DNA of 64,000 nucleotides from Prolixibacteraceae bacterium (GTDB taxonomy: Bacteria > Bacteroidota > Bacteroidia > Bacteroidales > Prolixibacteraceae): contig JAIBEY010000093.1 in NCBI GenBank assembly GCA_019459525.1, positions 1-64,000 of the forward strand. The letters are read 5' to 3'. The notes under the pieces are model-generated. The model had not been told where the DNA came from. It ran no database searches and worked only from the letters and a program-made list of their open reading frames with translations. The first letter of the stretch is position 1; each line of letters opens with the position of its first letter. Below, piece after piece: positions 44,579 to 54,293 of this stretch. The position numbers were made by a program, and so were the translations under genes.

Positions 44579-45574
44579 CTAAATACCGGCATAAATAATC
44601 ATACTGATGCCAACCAGGAACAGTGCAAACATGCTTGCCAACAATCCTGTTGTTCCTTTTGATCCTTTAAACTCTTTCCAGATAAACACACCCCATAAAG
44701 CAGCGACCAAAGTTGCACCCTGTCCCAAACCATACGAAATTGCAAACCCTGCTTTTCCTGCAGCAATTATACTAAAGGTCATTCCCACACACCAGATCAT
44801 TCCACCCAAAATTCCCGTTAGGTGCTCTTTCAGTTTTCCCCTGAAATACTGAGAATAAGTAACCGGAACACCTTCGAAAGGCTTTTTCATCAGGAGGGTA
44901 TTGAAAATAAAATTACTAACGAGAATTCCGATAGAAAAGACAAATACTGCGGTGTAAGGAGTCAGCAAACCTGTTTCAGGAGTTTCGAAATTGGTAACCA
45001 TAGAACTGGCCACAAAACGATAGAACAGCGCCATCATAACACCACCAACTACCGACAATACGATTCCTTTAGTCGGAACTTTCTGCGATTGCGCCGATTT
45101 CTTTTTATAAGCTAAGGCATCCAGAACAATTGCCAATGTAATCACAATTACTCCTGCAAATAGCCAAAGTGCATTTCCCTGCGGATTAGCTACATAATTA
45201 ACTAAGACTCCCAAGACCAAAGCAATCCCGATTCCAACCGGAAAAGCTACCGACATGCCTGCAATAGCAATGGCAGCCGCAATAAGAATATTGGCAGCGT
45301 TAAAAATAATTCCACCCAGCAAGGCATTACCAATGTTGCTCATTTCTGCCTGACTAATATCTTGCAGGAAACTACGGCCAAGTTCTCCTGTGCTTCCTAG
45401 GGTAAACGAGAAAAGCAACGACATCAGCAGGATTCCTATCACATAATCCCAGTAAAACAGTTCGAAACGCCATGATTTTTGTGCCAATTTCTGGGTATTG
45501 GCCCACGAACCCCAGCACAACATGGTTACAAAACAAAGAACAACTGCGAGGAAATAGGAATTAACGATATACAT
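44579..45574 (-). CDS. GRP/RhaT-type sugar permease, probable ribose transporter
   Basis: An inner-membrane permease of 331 residues with about ten transmembrane helices (DMT superfamily, glucose/ribose porter type). Recognisable parts: the N-terminal YFLAVVLCFVTMLCWGSWAN with LAQKSWRFELFYWDYVIG, the middle AIAGMSVAFPVGIGIALVLG, and the late VTYSQYFRGKLKEHLTGILGG. It probably imports ribose (or a related pentose) by proton symport. Its gene lies directly after nucleoside hydrolase, ADP-ribosylglycohydrolase and ribokinase genes, the same set as the ribose-utilisation locus described in Bacteroides thetaiotaomicron. Substrate is inferred from this context. Confidence 0.87.
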   Translation of the reverse strand: MYIVNSYFLAVVLCFVTMLCWGSWANTQKLAQKSWRFELFYWDYVIGILLMSLLFSFTLGSTGELGRSFLQDISQAEMSNIGNALLGGIIFNAANILIAAAIAIAGMSVAFPVGIGIALVLGVLVNYVANPQGNALWLFAGVIVITLAIVLDALAYKKKSAQSQKVPTKGIVLSVVGGVMMALFYRFVASSMVTNFETPETGLLTPYTAVFVFSIGILVSNFIFNTLLMKKPFEGVPVTYSQYFRGKLKEHLTGILGGMIWCVGMTFSIIAAGKAGFAISYGLGQGATLVAALWGVFIWKEFKGSKGTTGLLASMFALFLVGISMIIYAGI

Positions 45575-45593
45575 GGTTGATGGTTTTGATTTT

Positions 45594-45635
45594 TGAATGG
45601 ATATTGGTTATTCATTATTGAATATTGGATATTTG
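45594..45635. repeat. 7-bp-word array (ATATTGG type)
   Basis: Six heptamers in phase from 45594: TGAATGG, ATATTGG, TTATTCA, TTATTGA, ATATTGG, ATATTTG. It fills the gap between the permease and nucleoside hydrolase genes and stops 6 bp before the hydrolase stop codon. Confidence 0.65.
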
Positions 45636-45640
45636 CTTTT

Positions 45641-46621
45641 TCATTTTGGTTCGTAAAGCATCAAATTATCCAGAATATCAGCGATTTTCTGATATGGATA
45701 TTTGTGAACGAGAAAGGAATGATTCGAATTTTTATCAGCATTCCACGAGTTGGAGCCATTTTCGTGGCAAACAAAAGTTCCGTTTCCGATCACGTAAAAG
45801 TAGTTTTCAGGATTTCGCACAGCGCACAGTACAGCGGTATGATCCCACGAATTGCGGTTCACCGATTTTTTGCTTTCGTAGTTCGACAAACAATATTCGT
45901 AAGCCCACTGAACCGGACTGCCTTTGGTGCCTTGAGTAGCCACTTTATTTCCGGTCATGATTTTCCATCCGATTTCGAATCCGCTGAAAAGGATTGGAGT
46001 TGGCCAGTTTTGGAATACATATTCCGAGGCTTTCGGATGTTGGTTTACATTAAATTCATTTCCTTCCGGAAATCCACCAGCCATGGTTACCCATTTTTTC
46101 ACCTTTTTGGCCACCAACTCTTTGCCTGAAAGTTTACTGTATTGATCCGGCCCCGATTTCAACAGTGTTTCCAGATTTGACAAAAATCCTACAGTTACAA
46201 TTACCACACTTCCATCGGGTTGAGCCGCCAGAACCTTCCGGTAAACCTCGGTTGCTGAAGGATAATCAGCATTGGTTTTCAGTTTCGGCAAATATTTGAC
46301 TGTCAGCGAATCGTTCCAATGATTAGGGCAGGAGAACTTTGGGGCGTCAGGCCCGGGAACACCAATAGGAATGCTTGGTTTCTGAAAATAACGATTAAAA
46401 ACTTCGATCGTTGGTGCAATATATGGATACCCGTCGCTGGCCATAGTTGCCAGAATTTCGCATTCGCCTTTGGCCGCCAGTGCATGTAGAATGGTAATCG
46501 CTCCCACATCGTCATAATCGGGTCCCATGTCGGTATCGAAAATGATTTTGACGGGTTGCGCCGACCAGCTCTGACTTGAAATCAGCAGAAGAAACAGGAA
46601 AATAAATAATGATCGTTTCAT
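45641..46621 (-). CDS. Nucleoside hydrolase, exported
   Basis: A 326-residue enzyme that splits nucleosides into base and ribose. Signal peptide: MKRSLFIFLFLLLISSQSWS. The calcium-binding Asp cluster of the family is in IIFDTDMGPDYDDVGA (about 27-41), with an extra MGPDY spacing compared with the usual DTDPGxDD. Substrate-pocket segments are NLETLLKSGPDQYSKLSG and the final SWDHTAVLCAVRNP. Export suggests it works in the periplasm on nucleosides or ADP-ribose-derived ribosides. It is 18 nt from the ADP-ribosylglycohydrolase-type gene. Purine versus pyrimidine preference is unclear. Confidence 0.88.
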   Translation of the reverse strand: MKRSLFIFLFLLLISSQSWSAQPVKIIFDTDMGPDYDDVGAITILHALAAKGECEILATMASDGYPYIAPTIEVFNRYFQKPSIPIGVPGPDAPKFSCPNHWNDSLTVKYLPKLKTNADYPSATEVYRKVLAAQPDGSVVIVTVGFLSNLETLLKSGPDQYSKLSGKELVAKKVKKWVTMAGGFPEGNEFNVNQHPKASEYVFQNWPTPILFSGFEIGWKIMTGNKVATQGTKGSPVQWAYEYCLSNYESKKSVNRNSWDHTAVLCAVRNPENYFYVIGNGTFVCHENGSNSWNADKNSNHSFLVHKYPYQKIADILDNLMLYEPK

Positions 46622-46639
46622 TGGTTAAATTGGGTTAGG

Positions 46640-48202
46640 TTAGTTTGTTTTCCAGGCATTTGCAGGCTTAACCGAACTGTAAACCAGCAAATGATCAGCA
46701 CGTACCTCATAACCTTCCTGTGGGTTAAGCAACTTCAGCTTTACTTGGTGTTTTCCTTCAGGCAGATTGTATTTCCAGGCAACTTCATGCCTACGGGTTG
46801 TATAAATTGTAGGCATCTTTATCTGTTCTACTTTCTGTTCGTCAACATATACTTCAAATTCCAGCACGCCTTCGGGCAAATCCCGGTTTAACTTCTGCGC
46901 ATTCCCAGTCAATACGAATCCATTCCCCTCGAACTCAAATTCAGATTCCTTATTGATACTATTCAACTGTTTGCCTACATGATTTCGCTCAATCGGGAAA
47001 TGGCCTTCAAAACAAACTTCCAATTTTGCAGGTACAATTTCCTGAAACGGGATTTCAACAGCGTCGCCATTTATTGTCGCCCCGTTCTTTTCCAAAACGG
47101 CAATGGCATGTTTATAACCCAATTCATACACATCATTCAGCGACATGGTGGTATATTTAAAGTCCATATTTTCAACCGGATAAACAGGCGCTCTCCAATA
47201 TTCAGGAATGGTGCTGTAACCCAACATGGTTCCCAAAATGCCGCCAGCGCTGGCCGGGTTGCAATCCGAATCCTGTCCGCACCGGGTGCTGATTTCCATG
47301 GTTTTACCAAAATCACCTTCACCATACAGCAAACCAATGATAATATAGGCCGCATTGATTTTCGCATCAATATTAAAGCTGTTAAAAACGCCATCCGGAC
47401 AACCAATATCCGACGACCATTTCCGTTCACACTCGAACCAGTTTCTTTTCCAATCTGTTGGAAACTCTTTCTTCCAGCCTATAACATCGCTCATACATTT
47501 ATAAAACTCAGATTCCTGCGGAATAGACTTTAATGCTTCAGTTACGATATAATTTACATCGTTGGAAACGAATGCCAGCGAGTACATGGCGGCTACATAA
47601 ACGCCACCATACCAGCCATCGCCGTAATTCATGATATGGCCAACTTTATCGCAAATATCGGTTGAAGTGTTGACCATTCCCGGCGACATTAATCCGGCAA
47701 AATCGGCTTCAATCTGGAAATCAATATCATCGGCATGTGGATTATTCAGCCAATGACCTGATTGCGGCGGCGTAATTCCATTCAAAATATTGTATCGGGC
47801 TGCCTGATTGGCGTGCCACAGCATGTATTCGGCATTGGCAAAGGCATTGGCATGTGAGCTTGCCGGAGCATCAAGCCCCTCTTTTTCAAAAACATCTACA
47901 AAAGTCAGGTCCATGTAAACATCATCGTACAAACCGGGAGAGTTCTCATAATACCATTTGCAGCGGCCATTATTCCATGGAATCGGCTGATAATCCTGAA
48001 TCAGGGTTCCTTTGTACTGAAATTCGGTCGGCCCGCCAAAAGTGCAGCCAATCACCTGACCAGCCCAGCCGCCTTTGATTTTATCCTTCAGGATTTCTGT
48101 GGTGAGGGTAGTTTTGACAGGCGTTGAGGATTGTTTTTTGTTGCACGAAGTTGTTGCTACAAAAACAATGAGTATCAGAAATAAGAATAAGTTGTTTTGC
48201 AT
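46640..48202 (-). CDS. ADP-ribosylglycohydrolase family lipoprotein
   Basis: A 520-residue lipoprotein (signal with lipobox Cys at 20, VATTSC). The ADP-ribosylglycohydrolase fold shows the metal sites in GLYDDVYMDLTFVDV (about 89-103) and CGQDSDCNPASAGGILGTML (about 310-329), a spacing typical of the ARH/DraG superfamily. The C-terminal 130 residues form a beta-sandwich-like extension (EVCFEGHFPIERNHVGK, VLTGNAQKLN), not part of the basic enzyme. It probably cleaves a ribosyl bond in the periplasm to release ribose for the downstream permease and kinase. It precedes the nucleoside hydrolase by 18 nt. Confidence 0.88.
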   Translation of the reverse strand: MQNNLFLFLILIVFVATTSCNKKQSSTPVKTTLTTEILKDKIKGGWAGQVIGCTFGGPTEFQYKGTLIQDYQPIPWNNGRCKWYYENSPGLYDDVYMDLTFVDVFEKEGLDAPASSHANAFANAEYMLWHANQAARYNILNGITPPQSGHWLNNPHADDIDFQIEADFAGLMSPGMVNTSTDICDKVGHIMNYGDGWYGGVYVAAMYSLAFVSNDVNYIVTEALKSIPQESEFYKCMSDVIGWKKEFPTDWKRNWFECERKWSSDIGCPDGVFNSFNIDAKINAAYIIIGLLYGEGDFGKTMEISTRCGQDSDCNPASAGGILGTMLGYSTIPEYWRAPVYPVENMDFKYTTMSLNDVYELGYKHAIAVLEKNGATINGDAVEIPFQEIVPAKLEVCFEGHFPIERNHVGKQLNSINKESEFEFEGNGFVLTGNAQKLNRDLPEGVLEFEVYVDEQKVEQIKMPTIYTTRRHEVAWKYNLPEGKHQVKLKLLNPQEGYEVRADHLLVYSSVKPANAWKTN

Positions 48203-48221
48203 TGCATTAGTATTTAGTGAT

Positions 48222-49130
48222 TTAGTTTAAAATTTCTTTCCGGAATGGAACCGACGACTGTGCCCCAATCCTTGTAACTGAAATAGCGGCAGCCTTGTTG
48301 GCAAAAGCGATCGATTTCTGAATCGTTTTTCCTTCGGACAAAGCAACTACCAGCGCACCGTTGAAAGTATCGCCGGCTGCAGTGGTATCAACCGCCTCCA
48401 CCTTTGGAGCGCTGATGATTTCCGATTTTCCATTCGACAGCAAAAATGCACCGGCAGAACCCATTGTAATAATCACCAGCTCAACCCCTTTTTCATTGAG
48501 AACAAGAGCTGCTTTTAATGCAGATTGTTCATCGGTTACCTTAATTCCGGTCAGCAATTCGGCTTCCGTTTCGTTGGGCGTAATGATGTATAAATTCTGA
48601 AGCAATTCATCGGTAAGAACAGCAGCCGGAGCCGGATTCAGAACCACCTTCTTTTGCTTTTTCGCAGCCATCCGGGCAATGTGCTCAACAGTCGGAATCG
48701 GAATTTCAAGTTGCATCAGCACAAACTCCGAATCATCCAACTCAGCAATCGCTTTATCGAAATCGGCGGAACTTAGTGTTCCGTTTGAACCTGGTGCGAC
48801 AACAATGGAGTTTTCTCCCTTTTTATCTACGGTGATCAGAGCGACACCGCTCGGATTTTCGGGATCGACAGCTACAAAATCGACATTGATCCCTTCGTCT
48901 TCCAACTGCTGAACGGCTTGTTTCCCAAAAATATCGTCGCCAATCTTTCCAACAAAAGTAACCATGCCACCCAGGCGAGCCGCAGCTACTGCCTGATTGG
49001 CACCTTTTCCACCGGCATTCATCAGAAAACGACCACCCAAAATAGTTTCGCCGGGTGCCGGAAAGTTGTGTGTTTTGATGACCATATCGGTATTCGAACT
49101 ACCAACGATCAATATCTTTTTGCCATTCAT
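48222..49130 (-). CDS. rbsK: Ribokinase
   Basis: A cytoplasmic PfkB-family kinase that phosphorylates ribose at O5. The start at 49130 (MNGKKILIVGSSNTD) is preferred; the upstream ATG would add 20 atypical residues. Family motifs: FLMNAGGKGANQAVAAARLG (about 36-55), GDDIFGKQAVQQLEDEGINV, TPNETEAELLTGI, and the catalytic DTTAAGDTFNGALVVALSEG (about 246-265) with the base Asp. Length of about 302 residues is normal. First gene of the ribose-salvage operon (48202, 46621 and 45574 follow with gaps of 18-66 nt). It diverges from the gene at 49308; the gap holds both promoters. Confidence 0.93.
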   Translation of the reverse strand: MNGKKILIVGSSNTDMVIKTHNFPAPGETILGGRFLMNAGGKGANQAVAAARLGGMVTFVGKIGDDIFGKQAVQQLEDEGINVDFVAVDPENPSGVALITVDKKGENSIVVAPGSNGTLSSADFDKAIAELDDSEFVLMQLEIPIPTVEHIARMAAKKQKKVVLNPAPAAVLTDELLQNLYIITPNETEAELLTGIKVTDEQSALKAALVLNEKGVELVIITMGSAGAFLLSNGKSEIISAPKVEAVDTTAAGDTFNGALVVALSEGKTIQKSIAFANKAAAISVTRIGAQSSVPFRKEILN

Positions 49131-49307
49131 ATTCTTAGTTTTTTTGAATAAGACCAAAGTTAGAATATAAGGAACTGAAATTTTCACCACATTTGCTCAA
49201 ATGTTATAATTTAAAACACAGCAATATTGACACAATATATACTTAAGTAATTTATTTACAGTAAATTAATATGCCAAAATTATATATTTCCATTTCCGAT
49301 TTCATTA

Positions 49308-50807
49308 ATGCCTGTTATAGAACATCTCATGACGAAACTTGATAGCCTGCTCATTTTAGTCAACTCAATGGATGCCGCCGAAAAACGGTATTTCCAGATT
49401 AATACAAAGATGCATGAAGGTAAAAAAGACTACCAAATCCTTTTTGATCTGATTCTCCAATCGGGCTTCTCTATTGATACAGTGAAAACAAAATTTAAGA
49501 ATTACAAACCGGATGGCAGCTTCGAGATCACGTGCAATCACCTGTACAACTTACTATTGGATAAATTATCGGTAAAAGATGCGGAGAAGGAAGTCGAGTA
49601 TCAAGCATTGAAAGCTTATCAACAGGCAAAATTCCTTTTCAAACGAAATCTATTTGACGATGCGTTTCAACTGATAGAAAAACACAAACTGATTGCTCTG
49701 GAATACGAACTTTTTAGCCAATACCTTTTATTGGCCAAACTCGAAATAAAATTTTACAATCAATTGGAATTTAAAGATATAGACGAAAACAAGCTAATTA
49801 AACTTCAGTCCAAAATCGAATCCGTTTCGCGTCAGCAACGCGCCATCGAAAATCACACCGGTTTGTACAACCTCATCAGCATTCGCCAGATCAAACAAGG
49901 AACCATACGAAACGAAGCCGAAAAAGAAAAACTGAACGATTTGGCCTTTAACGAATTACAAGCCGTTTCTGGTCAAATGAAAAATTCATTCGAGGCACAA
50001 AAGCTTCATCTGCTGTTTCAGTCGGCCTATTTCATGAAGACAACCAATCCAAAATCAAGCCTGAAAGTTTATTACGAGCTGAATGAATTGTTCGAGAACA
50101 ACCGCAAACTTTGGGGGAATCCGCCCTATTTCTACATCAACCACATTCGCGGAATTTTGAACAACCTCCGCTGGTTTGGTAATTATGCTGAAATGCCTTA
50201 TTTCATTGATAAATTAAAGAATCTTCTCTCGGAATTTCCAACAGCCCAGGCGACCATTCAACCGCTGATATTTATTTTTGAAAGCCGGATACTGACCGAC
50301 CAAAAGCTTTTTGCGGAAGCGCTGAATCACTTAAACGAAATTCAGGATAAAATAACCGAAAAAGAAACCAGCCTGACCTTTGCCACAAAAGCCGAAATTG
50401 CATTGCAAACTGCTGTAGTTCTTTTCTGGAACCGAAATTACAAACAAGCGTTGAAAGCTATCCGACCAATTTTGAACGCAGGAAAACCTTTCTGCCAGTT
50501 GCCGCAAACCAAACCGGTCAGGCATATAAACATCCTGATTCACTGCGAACTGAACGATCACGACTATCTCGAATCTGAAATACGGTCGTTTGAACGCGAC
50601 CTAAAAAAGCGAGGAAAACCACTGAAAAGTGAAGAAACTATCCTGAAAAGTGTATCAATTATCATGAAAGAAACCGATACCAAAAGGTACAGCAAAAAAC
50701 TTCAGAAACAGAAAGAAATACTACTGGACCTGAAGAACAACCCATTTGAGCGGCAGTTGCTCAACTCGTTCGATTTTATAACATGGCTGGAAGGAAAATT
50801 GAACTAG
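49308..50807 (+). CDS. Helical hypothetical protein, about 499 aa
   Basis: I do not recognise a named domain. The protein is soluble (no signal or membrane segment) and almost entirely helical, with alternating charged and hydrophobic positions like TPR-style helical repeats (for example YQALKAYQQAKFLFKRNLFD, AFQLIEKHKLIALEYELFSQ and ALNHLNEIQDKITEKETSL). An ATG at 49329 (MTKLDSLLILVNSMDAAEKR) is a possible alternative start. Such proteins occur as conserved hypothetical genes in Bacteroidota. It diverges from ribokinase and its stop overlaps the convergent ICMT-like gene by four bases. A regulatory or scaffold role is only a guess. Confidence 0.7.
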   Translation: MPVIEHLMTKLDSLLILVNSMDAAEKRYFQINTKMHEGKKDYQILFDLILQSGFSIDTVKTKFKNYKPDGSFEITCNHLYNLLLDKLSVKDAEKEVEYQALKAYQQAKFLFKRNLFDDAFQLIEKHKLIALEYELFSQYLLLAKLEIKFYNQLEFKDIDENKLIKLQSKIESVSRQQRAIENHTGLYNLISIRQIKQGTIRNEAEKEKLNDLAFNELQAVSGQMKNSFEAQKLHLLFQSAYFMKTTNPKSSLKVYYELNELFENNRKLWGNPPYFYINHIRGILNNLRWFGNYAEMPYFIDKLKNLLSEFPTAQATIQPLIFIFESRILTDQKLFAEALNHLNEIQDKITEKETSLTFATKAEIALQTAVVLFWNRNYKQALKAIRPILNAGKPFCQLPQTKPVRHINILIHCELNDHDYLESEIRSFERDLKKRGKPLKSEETILKSVSIIMKETDTKRYSKKLQKQKEILLDLKNNPFERQLLNSFDFITWLEGKLN

Positions 50808-51388
50808 AAATATCTTGGGACTCTGGCCTTGTATTTTCGGTATTCGTCGCCAAATTCATTTTCAAGAAATTTTTCTTCTCCTAAAATAATGAAATGGTGT
50901 ACGATCATTCCGTACAACATCACAATCAGGAGCAAAACACTGGGAAGGAACAAAAAAGTAGCTGTATTCATAAAAAAGAAACTGGCATACATGGGGTTAC
51001 GACTGATTTTATAAATGCCACCGGTACGCAATTCATGTTTACCAGTAGGCAATCCGATATTGGTTATCAAACCCATTGAAAGGTAGGCCGGAACGATAAT
51101 CAGATTGGCGGGAATCAGAAAAACGGCTGCCAGCAATTTTTGAACATCCGGGGTGTAATCCTGAATTAAGTAGGGTACTGAATTGCGGTATTCAGGAAAA
51201 ACAGATACTACACCAAACAAAGCCCAAACGCCAAAAAGAAAAAACTTTCCGGTATAAAACAAAACTGGCTGAATGGTTGGTTTGCCCATTGCCTGCTTTC
51301 CACTCTTTGCCAAAAAAGCGCCCAAAACAAAAGTTGCCAAAATGGGCAAACTGATTAAAACAGCCAACGTATAATCAATCCAATTCAT
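50804..51388 (-). CDS. Isoprenylcysteine carboxyl methyltransferase family protein
   Basis: A 194-residue integral membrane protein of the ICMT/PEMT superfamily, with hydrophobic segments at about 7-27, 46-66, 88-108 and 140-160. The methyl-donor motif at the C-terminal side is GIYKISRNPMYASFFFMN (about 128-145), and the end is LENEFGDEYRKYKARVPRYF, as is usual. In bacteria these enzymes methylate lipids or small membrane substrates rather than prenyl-Cys. It is coupled to the Cu/Zn permease gene by a TGATG overlap, which suggests joint function in metal stress, an inference. Confidence 0.85.
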   Translation of the reverse strand: MNWIDYTLAVLISLPILATFVLGAFLAKSGKQAMGKPTIQPVLFYTGKFFLFGVWALFGVVSVFPEYRNSVPYLIQDYTPDVQKLLAAVFLIPANLIIVPAYLSMGLITNIGLPTGKHELRTGGIYKISRNPMYASFFFMNTATFLFLPSVLLLIVMLYGMIVHHFIILGEEKFLENEFGDEYRKYKARVPRYF

Positions 51389-52716
51389 CAGATGGTTCCT
51401 TTATATTGATAGCCCAAATCGATCACAATCCGCTCAATTTCAGGCAAATTTATCTTTGACCCCTTAATTTTCACCTGCGAAGTGTTTTTATCAGCTACCA
51501 CTTCTTCAATACCTTCTATTTTCGAAAGGTTGCGGTTTATACTGGCTTCGCAATGCGAGCAAGTCATGCCTTCCACTCTGATCGTTTGAAATTTTTCAGC
51601 TGTCATTTTCTTATTTTTTTGAATTCGGTTAGTCAAATATCCGGCTACGATTAAAACGGCCAACAGTACAGAAGAAACAATTCCGACCCATTTGGGGAAC
51701 ATTTCGTGTGCTTCGCCATGCGCCATCAGGTGATTCATTTTACTCAGCAAAAAGTCGGCTGGAATAAGCCAATTGGTGAGTAACCAAAAAAATATAGCTC
51801 CGCCGATTATCGACCCCAGGTAAATGAACAATGACTTTCGGCCCATCGTTTTACCAATTACAGTTATTGTTGCTACGTTGGTAGCCGGACCAGCCATCAT
51901 AAAAACCAGCGCGGCACCAGGAGAAACGCCTTTCATGAGCAAAACTGCGGCGATTGGGATAGAACCGGTTGCGCAAACATAAATAGGAACTGAAGCGGCC
52001 AATACCACCAGAATTTCAATAAAACCGTAGCCTTTAAACATGCTGAAAAAATCAGGAGGCAACAAAACCGAGATTAATGCAGCAACCAAAAAGCCAAGAA
52101 TCAACCATTTGGCAATATCCTGAAGCAACTCGACAAAAGCATAGTTGGCTGCAAGTATGAGCGGATGAAGATCTTTTTGGGGAGGTTCGTGACAACCGCA
52201 AGAGTCGTCGGCACAGGTTTCCGTGGCTTTTCCCAATTTCGCCGCGTCAATTTTGAAACTGCCAAACTTTGAATTAACGGGTGGAGCAACTACTTTGGAT
52301 GGTTCTTTGATCAGTAAATTGGTTAAGACTCCCCCAAAAATACCGGTCGTAAAAGCAACAATTGGTCGAAGTATTGCAAAAGGCCACCCAAGCATGGAAT
52401 AGGTTGCAAAAATGGAATCGACCCCGGTTTGCGGTGTCGAAATCAGGAAAGAATTGGTAGCCCCTTTTGAAGCTCCGTTTTTGTAAAACGAAATGCCCGT
52501 GGGAATTACCCCGCAGGAACAAAGGGGCATAGGAACTCCAAGTAAAGACGCATTTACTGCCGACTTAAAAGTTGACTTGCCCAAATATTTATCGATGTGT
52601 TTCTGCGGAAAGTAAATCTTTAACAAGCCGGCAAAAACCAATCCCAGCAATAACCACGGAGCCATTTCTCCAACCAAATAATACAGTTCCGAAAAATACC
52701 TGACCACATATTCCAT
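51388..52716 (-). CDS. SO_0444-type Cu/Zn efflux permease with HMA domain
   Basis: A 442-residue membrane exporter with a C-terminal heavy-metal-associated domain. I start at 52716 because AGGAGG lies about 8 nt before that ATG and relatives begin similarly (YVVRYFSELYYLVGEMAPWL); the longer frame adds 31 residues including a possible membrane segment. Family signatures: SLLGVPMPLCSCGVIPTGIS, STPQTGVDSIFATYSMLGWP and AGPATNVATITVIGKTMG. A His/Cys-rich loop, CADDSCGCHEPPQ, is cytoplasmic. The HMA domain has the metal Cys pair in VEGMTCSHCEASINRNL. It exports copper/zinc-type metals. It is coupled to the ICMT-like gene. Confidence 0.9.
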   Translation of the reverse strand: MEYVVRYFSELYYLVGEMAPWLLLGLVFAGLLKIYFPQKHIDKYLGKSTFKSAVNASLLGVPMPLCSCGVIPTGISFYKNGASKGATNSFLISTPQTGVDSIFATYSMLGWPFAILRPIVAFTTGIFGGVLTNLLIKEPSKVVAPPVNSKFGSFKIDAAKLGKATETCADDSCGCHEPPQKDLHPLILAANYAFVELLQDIAKWLILGFLVAALISVLLPPDFFSMFKGYGFIEILVVLAASVPIYVCATGSIPIAAVLLMKGVSPGAALVFMMAGPATNVATITVIGKTMGRKSLFIYLGSIIGGAIFFWLLTNWLIPADFLLSKMNHLMAHGEAHEMFPKWVGIVSSVLLAVLIVAGYLTNRIQKNKKMTAEKFQTIRVEGMTCSHCEASINRNLSKIEGIEEVVADKNTSQVKIKGSKINLPEIERIVIDLGYQYKGTI

Positions 52717-52900
52717 CACCCGTCCTCCTAAAATTGGTGTCTTTATAAACCGATCTATTGTCAACAAAAGTAATACAAATAGAAACATAGAATTATCTGT
52801 ATATATCAATTAAAAATTAACCTTTATAAATTGATACTTCGATTCTCCATGAATGTCAGGCGGATAATGATTCTTGAGCAATAAATGGACCCACTACACA

Positions 52901-52950
52901 AAAAAATTCCGGCCCCACACTCCATTTCAGGAGAATGAATGCCGGAATTC
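52901..52950 (-). terminator. Terminator after creD, multi-stem copy 1
   Basis: Outer stem AATTCCGGC (minus-strand order, 52949-52941) with GCCGGAATT (52913-52905), inner stem CTCC-TGAAAT-GGAG, then a T-run. A near copy follows the thioredoxin reductase gene at 57047-57091. Confidence 0.75.
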
Positions 52951-52968
52951 TATATGGTCGAAAACACC

Positions 52969-54276
52969 TTATATTTCTGAATACCATTTAATCTGTTGAG
53001 ATACCCGCATGATGATAGCCAGAATAACAAACAGCCCAATGCTTCCGGCCAGCAGTGCATAATCCTGCAATTGCAAAATGGTGAAAAGGAAAATGTACAA
53101 CCCAATTTGAAGCAAACTTACCCACGCAACCAGCCGCACATTTTTCAGGATGGAATACGAATACCACGAAATGAGCGAAGTCACCGCAACCGATGAAATC
53201 AAATAAGCCCAGTTGAAACCGGTTTGCTCGCCGATAGAAGTGAGTAAAGCGTAAAAGATAAGCAACGCAAAAGCAACCAGCGAATATTGAAACGGGTGCA
53301 TCCTGGTTTTGCTTTTAATTTCGATGAAAATGAAAATGATGAAATTAAGTGCGATAAACAAAATGGCATATTTCACCGAGCGCATCGATTTTTGGTAATG
53401 ATCGATTGGAATGAGCAGTTGAACCCCCAAAGTTGCTTCGTGCGTGTTGTATTTCCGGTCAACCCATTGCTGCGGAAAATTACGGTTCAGGTGAGTCACC
53501 AACCAGTTGGCTGTAAACCCATTGGCTGTAACATTACGGTCTGAAGGAAGAAACCCTCCGGTAAAACTGGGTGATGCCCAGTCTGATTTTATATTAACTT
53601 CTGATGTTTTACCCAATGCCTCCACCGACAAGTCTTCAGAGCCGTTTAAAACCAGTTCAATCTCGAAGTTCATTGGCTGGTTCAAATCAATTCCATCAGC
53701 CTTTACGGTGATTCCTGATTGAAACAAATCGGTGTCAGCCACTCCCGGATCGACCTTACTTTTTTGACCATTAATAACCAGTTCGGGCAGATTTTTAATG
53801 CCACGCATATCCGAAATGCCCATAGTAAAATACGCTGCATCCCAATTATACTGGGCATTCGGAACATCCAACTGCGAAACGTCGGGTTGAGCAAAAGTGC
53901 CTTTCTGCCTGATCCGGCCTTCGTAAACCACCACTTCGTAAATACCTCGTTTGCGCTTTTCAGGAGCCAGGGAACCATCTGTGTTTAACGTTTCGGGCAA
54001 AAAATGGGCAATACCATGCCGTTCAATCACACCTTGGTTATTCTCATTTTGCTCCTGAACCGAAAACGGAACATTGAGCACCGGACCGGCTACCACCTGC
54101 TTGCTGCCCCATTGCGCATAGAGTTCATTTTTTACTTTTTCGCTGAGTGCAATCCGCTCGTTAATAATGTCCATAATTAAAAAGGACGGAATCAATAGCA
54201 AAATAGCCAGTCCCGAAACGATGATCATTTTCACACTGTAACTGTTCATGAATTGTTGAATACCTTTTGTTTCCAT
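52969..54276 (-). CDS. creD: CreD inner-membrane protein
   Basis: A 435-residue inner-membrane protein of the CreD family, linked elsewhere to envelope stress and colicin tolerance; biochemical function unknown. N-terminal segment VKMIIVSGLAILLLIPSFLI is followed by the family motif IINERIALSEKVKNELYAQW and VAGPVLNVPF. A large periplasmic domain (about 45-290) is followed by five or six membrane helices up to about residue 425. It follows an HTH_34-type regulator gene with a palindromic operator in the 53-bp gap, so it is probably the regulator's target. Confidence 0.92.
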   Translation of the reverse strand: METKGIQQFMNSYSVKMIIVSGLAILLLIPSFLIMDIINERIALSEKVKNELYAQWGSKQVVAGPVLNVPFSVQEQNENNQGVIERHGIAHFLPETLNTDGSLAPEKRKRGIYEVVVYEGRIRQKGTFAQPDVSQLDVPNAQYNWDAAYFTMGISDMRGIKNLPELVINGQKSKVDPGVADTDLFQSGITVKADGIDLNQPMNFEIELVLNGSEDLSVEALGKTSEVNIKSDWASPSFTGGFLPSDRNVTANGFTANWLVTHLNRNFPQQWVDRKYNTHEATLGVQLLIPIDHYQKSMRSVKYAILFIALNFIIFIFIEIKSKTRMHPFQYSLVAFALLIFYALLTSIGEQTGFNWAYLISSVAVTSLISWYSYSILKNVRLVAWVSLLQIGLYIFLFTILQLQDYALLAGSIGLFVILAIIMRVSQQIKWYSEI

Positions 54277-54293
54277 TGTTTTAATTTTTTAAA

